A DNA stretch of 64,000 nt, from assembly GCF_008933115.1 (NCBI RefSeq), contig NZ_WBVO01000003.1, forward strand, positions 1 through 64,000. The letters run 5' to 3'. The DNA comes from Phaeocystidibacter luteus. Lineage in GTDB: Bacteria; Bacteroidota; Bacteroidia; Flavobacteriales; Schleiferiaceae. Below are positions 52,484 through 59,616 of the stretch, piece after piece; the first letter of the stretch is position 1; the number at the start of each line of letters is the position of its first letter. The notes under the pieces are model-generated. The model saw nothing but the letters and a program-made list of their open reading frames with translations. It searched no databases and had not been told where the DNA came from. Both the position numbers and the translations under genes were made by a program.

Positions 52484-52654
52484 CTGACCACCGGCGGGAG
52501 AACCCCATGACGCCCCTGCGATCTCTTTCCGCCACGCAAATCTTCACATTCTCCGCGAGAAACCTCCGTGCCCCCTGTGACTCTGTGTGAGTATCTCCAC
52601 CCCGCTTCGCGAACTCTCCCCACTCCCACACATCTCATATATTCTCTGCGAGAG
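52484..52654 (-). repeat. Dispersed repeat F (direct partner of D)
   Basis: 171 nt nearly identical to D. It ends at attctctgcgagag, immediately before the stop codon of the LD-carboxypeptidase gene (cta, 52656-52658 on the plus strand). A gcggcttgcc block just before it (from about 52475) relates to the E and B copies. Confidence 0.8.
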
Positions 52655-52655
52655 C

Positions 52656-53552
52656 CTAATCTCCGTAGATCAACCTCGCCCCACCATCAACCTCCAACCG
52701 CACCCTGGCCCCAATTTCAACCGCCCTATTGTCTTCAAGATGACCAATCGGGAAGCCAAAGCCCACTGGAATTTTGAAGGGTTTTAGATGACGAGCAATG
52801 ATTTCTTCCGCGTGCTCACCAAACGAAACTGTGTTGTCATTCATGGCCGTCATTCCACCTACGACCAGCCCAGAGATTTTATCAAACCAACCGTTTCTTC
52901 TGAAATTCATCATCATTCTATCGATGTGATAGAGGTATTCATCTAAATCCTCAATGAACAGAATATTGCCATCCAGATTAGGCTGTGAAGTAGAGCCGAG
53001 TATTGAGTACAGCATGGATAGGTTGCCGCCAACTAATACCCCCTCTGCGGTGCCGGGTTGATTGAGTTCATGAGGCCGTGCACTTAAATCAATTGCCCTT
53101 GAAAACAAAGCCTGCTTGAGCGAATCGAGTGCTAGTTCTGTGTTTGAGTTCACATTTATAGGCATGGTGGCGTGAAGTGTGGAATAGCCAAATCGACTGG
53201 CTTCGCCGTGAAGAGCTGTCACATCACTGTAACCGATAATCCACTTTGGGTTCTGCGCAAATCCTTCCCAGTTTAACTCGTCTACAATCCGAACTGTTCC
53301 ATATCCTCCGCGGCAGCACCATATTGCACGAGCAGTGGGGTGGTCCAAACACCATTGTAAGGCTTTCCGTCGAGTTTCATCATTTCCAGCAAATTGATTT
53401 TCAACCTCATGTAGACCAGGTGCCTTTTCCCATTTCAATCCATTTTTTTCCAACCAAGCAATGGCGGGTTCTAGCTCTTCGGGACTTATTTTTCGTGCCG
53501 TTGATGTAAAGAGTACGGTGTCTCCCGGAGCTAGTGATTGTGGGCGTATCAT
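52656..53552 (-). CDS. LD-carboxypeptidase (S66 family)
   Basis: 298 residues. Cytosolic serine peptidase that trims the tetrapeptide of recycled murein, cleaving the meso-Dap-D-Ala bond. Catalytic triad of family S66: Ser109 (GYSDVTAL), Glu201 (FIEDLDE) and His271 (IGHLEDN). MccF-type relatives cleave peptide-nucleotide antibiotics instead and cannot be excluded. The stop codon touches repeat F. Divergent from metG. Confidence 0.93.
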   Translation of the reverse strand: MIRPQSLAPGDTVLFTSTARKISPEELEPAIAWLEKNGLKWEKAPGLHEVENQFAGNDETRRKALQWCLDHPTARAIWCCRGGYGTVRIVDELNWEGFAQNPKWIIGYSDVTALHGEASRFGYSTLHATMPINVNSNTELALDSLKQALFSRAIDLSARPHELNQPGTAEGVLVGGNLSMLYSILGSTSQPNLDGNILFIEDLDEYLYHIDRMMMNFRRNGWFDKISGLVVGGMTAMNDNTVSFGEHAEEIIARHLKPFKIPVGFGFPIGHLEDNRAVEIGARVRLEVDGGARLIYGD

Positions 53553-53601
53553 GTAAATTGAATGTGCAGTTTCGAGTCATTCGAAGGTACGAAACTGAGC
53601 A

Positions 53602-53633
53602 TTCGCTTCTTCGATGTGTGGATTGTACTTTTG
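53602..53633 (+). promoter_or_regulatory. metG promoter
   Basis: TTCG (53602-53605), 20-nt spacer, TACTTTTG (53626-53633). The -7 box matches TAnnTTTG exactly; the -33 box has one mismatch to TTTG. It lies 17 nt before the metG ATG and argues against the longer upstream frame. Confidence 0.55.
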
Positions 53634-53650
53634 TGCTTCAAATTATCAAG

Positions 53651-55696
53651 ATGCAAGATCCCAAGAGATATACGATTACGGCAGCTTTGCCCTATGCCAA
53701 CGGCCCGATTCACATCGGTCACCTTGCAGGATGTTACCTTCCGGCCGACATCTATGTGCGTTACCTTCGTCTGAAAGGAAAGGACGTGCAGTTTATGTGT
53801 GGGTCCGACGAGCACGGCGTAGCTATCACCATGAAAGCTAAAAAAGAGGGGATTACTCCTCAAGAAGTGGTTGATCGATATCACACAATGATGAAAGATG
53901 CCCTGAACGATTTTGGGATTTCTTTCGATCATTATTCCCGCACGAGTAGCGAGGTTCACAAGGAGACCGCATCGGAGTTTTTCAAGAATCTTTATGAGAA
54001 AGGTGTTTTTGAAACTCGCGAAACTGAACAGTATTTCGATGAAGAAGCCAATCAGTTTTTGGCAGATCGATACATCATGGGTACTTGTCCCGTGTGCGGA
54101 CACGAAGATGCCTATGGCGACCAGTGTGAGAATTGTGGTTCAAGCTTGAATCCGACGGACCTAAAGAATCCAAGATCAACACTTTCTGGCGCATCACCCG
54201 TTCTCCGAAAGACCACTAACTGGTTCCTTCCCTTAGATAAGCTTGCGCCTAAGATTCGTGAGTTCATTGAGAAACACAGCGATTGGAAGCCCAACGTTTA
54301 TGGTCAATGTAAGAGTTGGCTCGACGCAGGGGATGGTCTACAGCCAAGGTCCATGACGCGCGATCTCGATTGGGGCGTGCCCGTACCTGTAGAAGGTGCA
54401 GAAGGTAAAGTCCTTTACGTTTGGTTCGATGCGCCGATTGGGTACATCAGTGCAACGAAGGAGCATTTGGGTGATGACTGGGAGAAGTGGTGGAAATCTG
54501 AGGATACGCGACTTATCCACTTCATCGGGAAGGATAACATTGTGTTCCACTGTATCATTTTCCCTGCAATCTTGATGGAGCATGGCGAATTTATCCTCCC
54601 GGACAACGTGCCAGCCAATGAGTTCTTAAACCTCGAAGGCAAGAAGATTTCAACCTCCCGAAACTGGGCGGTTTGGTTGCATGAGTATCTCGTCGATTTC
54701 GAGAACAAGCAAGACATTCTTCGCTACACACTCGCGGCATCCATGCCTGAAACGAAGGATAACGACTTTACATGGGGCGAATTCCAAACCCGCAACAACA
54801 GTGAATTGGTTGCCGTGTTTGGAAACTTTGTGAACCGCGTGATGGTCCTCAATCAGAAGTACTACAACGGCGTAGTTCCGTCGCCTGCGGTACTTACAGA
54901 TGCCGACAAAAGTGCACTCACAGAAGTGAAGACTTCTCTTGAGAAACTTGAAGCATCAATTGAGAACTTTAAGTTTAGAGAGGCACTAAGTGCTTTGATG
55001 AATATAGCTCGTACCGGCAATAAGTATTTGGCGGATGAAGAGCCTTGGAAGACTCAAAAGACTGATCCTGTTCGTACGGCGAGCGTTATGCATTGGGCGA
55101 CTCAAATCACATCTATCTTAGCCGTGGCTTGCGAGCCGTTCTTACCGTTCACATCTCAAAAAATGAGAGGTTTCTTGAATTTAGGTGATGATGTGAATTG
55201 GGCTGCTATCAATCGTGGGGTCGAATTATTGAAAGAAGGACACCAACTAGGTAAATCAGAACTTCTCTTCGAAAAAATTGAAGATGAGGAAGTTCAGAAA
55301 CAATTGAATAAATTGGAGGAATCTGCAAAGTCTCAGGAAGTGGAAACAGTTAATCTTGAACCAGCAAAGGACGAAGCTACGTTTGATGATTTCATGAAAA
55401 TGGACATCAGAACGGCGACAATTCTGGAAGCTGAGAAAGTAAAGAAGGCTGATAAACTGCTGAAATTGAAAGTAGATACGGGACTCGACGTTCGCACCGT
55501 TGTCTCTGGTATTGCGGAACATTTCTCTCCTGATGAAGTTGTAGGTAAGCAAGTGTGCTTGTTGGCAAACTTAGCTCCACGAAAAATTCGCGGCGTAGAA
55601 AGCCAAGGCATGATCCTCATGGCAGAAAATGCCGAGGGAAAACTCGTTTTCGTTCGTCCAGAACAGGCAATTGAGAACGGGATGGTAATCGCATAA
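53651..55696 (+). CDS. metG: Methionine-tRNA ligase
   Basis: 681 residues from ATG 53651, which gives the family N-terminus [21 protein letters not shown] with the HIGH motif. Zinc knuckle Cys146-x2-Cys149 and Cys159-x2-Cys162; KISTS-type loop ([10 protein letters not shown], about 334-343); anticodon-binding helices; and a C-terminal EMAP/Trbp111-like tRNA-binding domain (about 570-681; [14 protein letters not shown]). Charges tRNA-Met. An in-frame extension upstream starts before the promoter and is rejected. Confidence 0.97.
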   Translation: MQDPKRYTITAALPYANGPIHIGHLAGCYLPADIYVRYLRLKGKDVQFMCGSDEHGVAITMKAKKEGITPQEVVDRYHTMMKDALNDFGISFDHYSRTSSEVHKETASEFFKNLYEKGVFETRETEQYFDEEANQFLADRYIMGTCPVCGHEDAYGDQCENCGSSLNPTDLKNPRSTLSGASPVLRKTTNWFLPLDKLAPKIREFIEKHSDWKPNVYGQCKSWLDAGDGLQPRSMTRDLDWGVPVPVEGAEGKVLYVWFDAPIGYISATKEHLGDDWEKWWKSEDTRLIHFIGKDNIVFHCIIFPAILMEHGEFILPDNVPANEFLNLEGKKISTSRNWAVWLHEYLVDFENKQDILRYTLAASMPETKDNDFTWGEFQTRNNSELVAVFGNFVNRVMVLNQKYYNGVVPSPAVLTDADKSALTEVKTSLEKLEASIENFKFREALSALMNIARTGNKYLADEEPWKTQKTDPVRTASVMHWATQITSILAVACEPFLPFTSQKMRGFLNLGDDVNWAAINRGVELLKEGHQLGKSELLFEKIEDEEVQKQLNKLEESAKSQEVETVNLEPAKDEATFDDFMKMDIRTATILEAEKVKKADKLLKLKVDTGLDVRTVVSGIAEHFSPDEVVGKQVCLLANLAPRKIRGVESQGMILMAENAEGKLVFVRPEQAIENGMVIA

Positions 55697-55707
55697 ATCC
55701 AAATGGT

Positions 55708-56661
55708 ATGAAGACAAGAGTTTTATGGATGCTTTCTGCAGTAGCCCTCCTGTGGGCCTGTGCTGATGAAGATCCAATTGAAAATCCAAATGACCCAGGT
55801 GTTGAGGGCCGATACACCCAGGAAGTTTTCGCTTCAGTAACGGTTCAAGAAGTGCAATATGACGCAGCGAATGACCTGTGGTACGACGTCTACATGCCGG
55901 AGAATGACGATGACACCGAGCGACGAGTAGTGATTTTAGGTCACGGTGGAGCATTCGTAGGCGGCAATCGCAAGAACGACTTGATGGCTGACTATGCGAC
56001 GCGCCTGGCGAAATACGGCTACGTCGTTGTGAGTTACGAGTATCGATTAGCAGCAGGAATAAATGATATGTTGGATAGTACTTCATCGATTGGAGTCGTG
56101 GCCAGAAGTTTGGCAGATGCTACCACGGTTTTTGATGAAATCAAAGCCTCTGCATCCAACGGAAACCCGTACGGAATAGATCCAATGAATATGGCCATTG
56201 GAGGGAATAGTGCCGGTGCTGTATTGGCGCTGCACATGGGATACTTGGATGAGAATGATGTGATTTCTTCAAACCTTCAAGCGGCGTTAGACGCCGAAGG
56301 GGGGTGGGACTCTTACTATAATCCAACCGCTGCCACCGAGGTGAAAGCGGTCATTTCGCTTGCCGGGGGAATCTTGAAGACACACTATTTGAACAGTTAC
56401 GGGCCACAGTTGATTATGGCGCATGGTACGTGGGACAATATTGTGCCTTACGGTTGCAACAACGTTCTCAACTTTACCCAAACGGCCATTGAGCTTTGCG
56501 GCACGCAACCACTCGCAATAGAAGCAGAGGCCCGCTCAATAACCCATGCTGAGCTTCTATTCCCAGAAACGCAGCATTGCCCTTGGATTGACGACTTGGC
56601 GATACGAGATCAACTCTATGATTTCCTAGTAACGGAACTCGACGAGGCTATGGCCCCATAG
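55708..56661 (+). CDS. Alpha/beta hydrolase lipoprotein (HSL/carboxylesterase type)
   Basis: 317 residues. Lipoprotein signal ends at Cys18 (LLWAC). Oxyanion motif GHGGAFVGG, nucleophile in IGGNSAGAVL, likely Asp in HGTWDNIVPY and His near ETQHCPW. This is the hormone-sensitive-lipase-like layout, so an envelope-bound esterase for short-chain or acetyl esters is likely. It starts 11 nt after metG and may be on the same transcript. Confidence 0.9.
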   Translation: MKTRVLWMLSAVALLWACADEDPIENPNDPGVEGRYTQEVFASVTVQEVQYDAANDLWYDVYMPENDDDTERRVVILGHGGAFVGGNRKNDLMADYATRLAKYGYVVVSYEYRLAAGINDMLDSTSSIGVVARSLADATTVFDEIKASASNGNPYGIDPMNMAIGGNSAGAVLALHMGYLDENDVISSNLQAALDAEGGWDSYYNPTAATEVKAVISLAGGILKTHYLNSYGPQLIMAHGTWDNIVPYGCNNVLNFTQTAIELCGTQPLAIEAEARSITHAELLFPETQHCPWIDDLAIRDQLYDFLVTELDEAMAP

Positions 56662-56688
56662 TTTTTGCGGGTATCCCGATTCAGTGGT

Positions 56689-56763
56689 GGTCTCATAGTT
56701 CAATGGATAGAATAGAAGTTTCCTAAACTTTTGATCTAGGTTCGATTCCTAGTGAGACCACCA
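56689..56763 (+). tRNA. tRNA-Arg (anticodon CCU)
   Basis: 75 nt with a full cloverleaf: acceptor GGTCTCA/TGAGACC, D-stem GTTC/GAAT (one G-T pair), anticodon stem GAAGT/ACTTT with loop TTCCTAA (anticodon CCT, reading AGG), T-stem CTAGG/CCTAG with loop TTCGATT. ACCA at the 3' end means CCA is encoded. Confidence 0.95.
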
Positions 56764-56795
56764 GTGTTATCGGGGTGTATTGCACAGACGGAAAT

Positions 56796-57137
56796 TCACA
56801 TCTCCAGCATTTCGTGGACTTCAATTTCGCAGCTCTGCTCCCAGCCCGAGTTGTGCGGGTGATCTTTTAAGAGTTTTAGAATTTCATCCATGTTTTCGCC
56901 TTGCATGATGGAGTAGCCACAAAGTTGTTTGGTCGAGTCAGACGTATCGCCCCCAACTGCTATTCGCTTTCCGTAGGCCAGTGGATTTCCGAGATTGACG
57001 ACATGTCCTTCGGCTTTTGCGGCCCAGTCGGTCCACATCTTCATTCCTTCTTCTCGCTGTTCAGGAGTAGAGTCGCTCATCTGAGTTAGAGCGTCCAGTC
57101 TTGCGTAATATGTAACCAGGTAGTTCTTCATGGCCAT
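56796..57137 (-). CDS. YCII-related domain protein
   Basis: 113 residues from ATG 57137 (or 111 from 57131). Small cytosolic protein of the YciI-like alpha/beta barrel type: NYLVTYYARL, a KMWTDWAAKAEGHVVNLGNPLAYGKRI stretch with a GYSIMQGENMDEILKLLKDHP motif. Homologues are often small enzymes or dimers of unknown function. An upstream frame extension has no support. Confidence 0.85.
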   Translation of the reverse strand: MAMKNYLVTYYARLDALTQMSDSTPEQREEGMKMWTDWAAKAEGHVVNLGNPLAYGKRIAVGGDTSDSTKQLCGYSIMQGENMDEILKLLKDHPHNSGWEQSCEIEVHEMLEM

Positions 57138-57235
57138 ATGAGTTTTAGTTTCCTGTAAATTAATCAATTGAATCGACAGGAGGACTAAACTCACGTTACG
57201 GCAGCGATGCTTTTGAGCTTATGAGTGGGAAGAAG

Positions 57236-57307
57236 TGACTCCGCCAGGAATCGAACCTGGATCTTGGGTTCCGGAGACCCACGTACTATCCATTGTACTA
57301 CGGAGCC
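57236..57307 (-). tRNA. tRNA-Arg (anticodon CCG)
   Basis: 72 nt, minus strand: acceptor GGCTCCG/CGGAGTC (one G-T pair), D-stem GTAC/GTAC, anticodon stem TGGGT/ACCCA with loop CTCCGGA (anticodon CCG, reading CGG), T-stem CCAGG/CCTGG. The discriminator A is followed by CTT, so CCA is not encoded here, unlike in the neighbouring tRNA-Arg gene. TACTTTCG about 8 nt upstream could be its -7 box. Confidence 0.95.
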
Positions 57308-57372
57308 GGGTTTGCGAAAGTACGGAGTTTGAAAGAAGTTCGCCGATTTGAGGGAACCTAATTTCAATAGTT

Positions 57373-57867
57373 TTAGTCAAACTGAACGGTCAACCCAAAG
57401 TTTACCAACTCTGGAAAACCGAAGCCCACTTGTATACCGACAAAATCTACTTCGGGGTGGTACCTGTATCCAAAAGCAACACTCGGAAGCGCGCCGCTTT
57501 GGTCTCGCTTTGTCTCTACGAAACCCATCAATCCAATTTGAGTTTCAAGCCAATGACCGTTTCCGCCGGAGACATCATACAGCGCTTGAAAGCGAGTACT
57601 CAATCCAGCAAAATCACTAAAGAACAGGCCATCATCGTTCGTGGCATTAAAGGAGACGAGATACGTCGTGAGCCCCAACCTCCAATTGCTAGTCTGACTA
57701 ACAAAAAACCTATACTCATATCCGAGTTGAAAGGAGGTAGCTGCACTTCCGATTAGTCCCAGTCTGACAGATCCAAAATGTCTCGGAAGGGTGTTTGAAG
57801 GTTCACTAACCTGAGCGCTAGCGCATAGGGAACTTAGCAGTATTAGAAAACAGACGAGTCGTTTCAT
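57373..57867 (-). CDS. Small outer-membrane beta-barrel protein, hypothetical
   Basis: 164 residues with a signal peptide (1-19, ending CASAQ). The rest alternates short hydrophobic/aromatic strands and turns (FGSVRLGLIGSAATSFQLGYEYRF) and ends NFGLTVQFD. Fits an 8-stranded barrel of unknown role; not clearly related to the barrel protein at 898-1497. Overlap or operon partners are not evident; 71 nt separate it from the next gene. Confidence 0.75.
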   Translation of the reverse strand: MKRLVCFLILLSSLCASAQVSEPSNTLPRHFGSVRLGLIGSAATSFQLGYEYRFFVSQTSNWRLGLTTYLVSFNATNDDGLFFSDFAGLSTRFQALYDVSGGNGHWLETQIGLMGFVETKRDQSGALPSVAFGYRYHPEVDFVGIQVGFGFPELVNFGLTVQFD

Positions 57868-57938
57868 AGAGAGAGTATTAGAAATTCTCGAATTATCTGC
57901 GTGAGCGAACTTCGCTCGATATGATTATCCTAAAATAG

Positions 57939-58262
57939 CTATTTCAAGCTGAGCTGGATAGGCGTGCAAGTGCCTTTGGTTATTACCTGGAGCAAACCCG
58001 GTAAGGTGTCACCTTCAGCTTCTTTTAGTTCGTTGACATCGTAATCCGACAGTAAATCAGTCACGTCTTTACTTAGGCCATTTGCTAACCAAGGGTGCAT
58101 GTTCACCGGAGCATTGATCATGTAGATGGCCGTATCAGCATCGTAAACCGCCACATCAGCGGTGTTGTAGTCACAAGAACCACCTTCTTTGTGTCGTATT
58201 GTGCAACTGAAGAGTACAAGCGATAAGCTTGCAATTGCTGCTATGCGAAGCGCTTTGCTCAT
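57939..58262 (-). CDS. Small lipoprotein, hypothetical
   Basis: 107 residues from ATG 58262, which overlaps the stop of the upstream gene (ATGA). Lipobox LVLFSC gives Cys20. The mature part is Asp-rich (YNTADVAVYDADTAIYMIN) with two further Cys. No family recognised. Coupled to the coiled-coil membrane protein encoded just upstream, so the two may function together in the envelope. Confidence 0.75.
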   Translation of the reverse strand: MSKALRIAAIASLSLVLFSCTIRHKEGGSCDYNTADVAVYDADTAIYMINAPVNMHPWLANGLSKDVTDLLSDYDVNELKEAEGDTLPGLLQVITKGTCTPIQLSLK

Positions 58263-58663
58263 GATGCACTTTCGATTTGAGATTGTAGCTCTTTTTTCTC
58301 CTTTTCCCATGATTTCTTGTCAGCCTCATGCGCCTTGCGAGCAGCATCTAGATCACCTTCTAATTCGGCAACTTTCGACTCCAAAGAAGAAACTGATTTC
58401 TTCAATTTCACAATGGTCTCATCGCGTTCCGCTACGGTGTGAATGAGCTCGTCACGTTTCTCTTCAAGACCATCAATCATCTGTCGACTGCGTTGCTGCG
58501 TGAGGAAGACATAGCCCACGTAAATAGCTACGCCGACACCCAAAGCATACTGCATGTACGTCATGGTCTTAGGAGAGGCCGACGAGAAGAGCAGCGCGGC
58601 ATATGCTATAGCGAGTAGTACGGCTACGGAGAGGACGAATAGTTCAATCTGCTTGATTTTCAT
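58259..58663 (-). CDS. Membrane protein with C-terminal coiled coil, hypothetical
   Basis: 134 residues: membrane segments at about 8-26 and 39-55, then a charged coiled-coil tail (60-134; heptad-like Leu/Val with many Glu/Lys) facing the cytoplasm or periplasm. No family recognised. Followed with a 4-nt overlap by a small lipoprotein gene. Similar two-gene sets of a coiled-coil membrane protein and a lipoprotein could build an envelope bridge; that is inference. Confidence 0.75.
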   Translation of the reverse strand: MKIKQIELFVLSVAVLLAIAYAALLFSSASPKTMTYMQYALGVGVAIYVGYVFLTQQRSRQMIDGLEEKRDELIHTVAERDETIVKLKKSVSSLESKVAELEGDLDAARKAHEADKKSWEKEKKELQSQIESAS

Positions 58664-58761
58664 CGAGGTAGGTCTTGGAGTTGTTCGTTGTTCTAGTGGT
58701 CAAGTTAACAATTCTCTCAATTCCTACTTCATTTTACACTTGTCTTCTTCTCAATAAATAG

Positions 58762-58847
58762 GGCGGAGGATACCCGTAGGCGTGCAGCACCCGCATTCCT
58801 ACCACCAGGTGAATATCAGTATAACGGTCTACGGATATCCCCACGCC
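58762..58847. repeat. Imperfect inverted repeat after the PID-CTERM-like gene
   Basis: Left arm ggcggaggatacccgtag (58762-58779) pairs with the right arm ctacggatatccccacgcc (58829-58847) with one mismatch in the 12-bp core and small gaps outside. It lies directly after the stop at 58851 on the minus strand and could be a transcript-end structure or a dispersed repeat. No U-run follows, so it is not a classical terminator. Nothing else is seen in 58664-58850. Confidence 0.5.
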
Positions 58848-58850
58848 ACA

Positions 58851-59036
58851 TTAAGTACTAATCAACTGCTTCGTCCGAATTCGTCTCAGTAGCGCCCAAG
58901 TACCCACCACACTCCCCAAAAGAAGGAGCACAATCTCAAACTCATCTAGTGGAGCAGGAGTTGCTGGGTTGTCGGGCTGAGCGATCACAACGAACGACAG
59001 GCACGTGAATAGTCCCATCATTACTTTTCTTTTCAT
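58851..59036 (-). CDS. PID-CTERM-like small secreted protein
   Basis: 61 residues from ATG 59036. Signal peptide (MKRKVMMGLFTCLSFVVIAQ), a short Pro-rich spacer, then PLDEF, a hydrophobic helix (EIVLLLLGSVVGTWALL) and a basic end (RRIRTKQL). This matches the PID-CTERM sorting layout (Pro-[Ile/Leu]-Asp, membrane segment, Arg/Lys cluster) of Bacteroidota, presumed substrates of an exosortase-like system. Almost nothing remains between signal and anchor, so the mature peptide would be tiny. No exosortase gene is in this window. Confidence 0.7.
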   Translation of the reverse strand: MKRKVMMGLFTCLSFVVIAQPDNPATPAPLDEFEIVLLLLGSVVGTWALLRRIRTKQLIST

Positions 59037-59120
59037 TGGCTGGTGATGTTTTGGTTTGATGCAAACATCCTCCATTTCGCAGGTTAATAACCGAATCTCA
59101 CGGGGACAAATCGTGGACAA

Positions 59121-59492
59121 TCACATCTTTTGGGTGGACGGATGGTGGACAAGCACGTGATTCAGGTAGGCATCAAGCGAAATTCCATCGGGAAGGTCTA
59201 GTTTCTTTTTAAGTCTGTATTTCGACTTTTTTACACTGTCTGAAGCCATGTAAAGCTCCTTTGCTATGGTGTGGTTCGACAATCCACGCGCCGTAAGAAG
59301 CGCAATTTGCAGATCACGTTCGCTTAGGTGGGGGTTCTTCGACATCAAATGCAATTCAAAGCTCACGGGTGGGCGACTGCTTTGCCACTTGCGATGCCAC
59401 AGTATCGCGGTTGACAGTACGAAGAATAGGTTGAGGAGAATGGATACGGCTTGCCATCCTCCGATGCCAAGTTCGAGCAATGTAGTTTCCAT
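59121..59492 (-). CDS. Membrane-anchored LuxR-type DNA-binding protein
   Basis: 123 residues from ATG 59492. One N-terminal membrane helix (about 13-31) then a GerE/LuxR helix-turn-helix (NPHLSERDLQIALLTARGLSNHTIAKELYMASDSVKKSKYRLKKKL, about 53-97). No receiver or ligand domain is present. Such single-helix regulators are frequent in Bacteroidota. It precedes the PID-CTERM-like gene by 84 nt on the same strand, so it may control it. Confidence 0.85.
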   Translation of the reverse strand: METTLLELGIGGWQAVSILLNLFFVLSTAILWHRKWQSSRPPVSFELHLMSKNPHLSERDLQIALLTARGLSNHTIAKELYMASDSVKKSKYRLKKKLDLPDGISLDAYLNHVLVHHPSTQKM

Positions 59493-59557
59493 GGTTGTTT
59501 GATTTGGTAGTAGCAATTTACCTCAAACCAAATGGGAACATTGGATTCTCAAACCAC

Positions 59558-59588
59558 AAAAAAAGGGAGACACTTTGCAGTGGCTCCC
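59558..59588 (-). terminator. Intrinsic terminator of the ftsQAZ operon
   Basis: On the minus strand, gggagccact (59588-59579) pairs with agtgtctccc (59574-59565) with one mismatch and a 4-nt loop, followed by seven U. It lies 28 nt after the ftsZ stop. Confidence 0.9.
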
Positions 59589-59616
59589 CGGTGTTTTAGT
59601 CCCTAGAAGTCAGAAC

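Noticed and set aside
51338-52654. Prophage or integrative element bounded by D and F
   Set aside because: No integrase, phage gene or tRNA target; D and F belong to a dispersed intergenic family also seen as E and in copy C.
52656-53552. Microcin C immunity (MccF) gene
   Set aside because: Same S66 family, but there is no microcin cluster nearby, so a murein-recycling LD-carboxypeptidase is the simpler call.
53534-53650. Longer start for metG
   Set aside because: It precedes a good promoter (53602-53633), and homologues begin at the [12 protein letters not shown] segment encoded from 53651.
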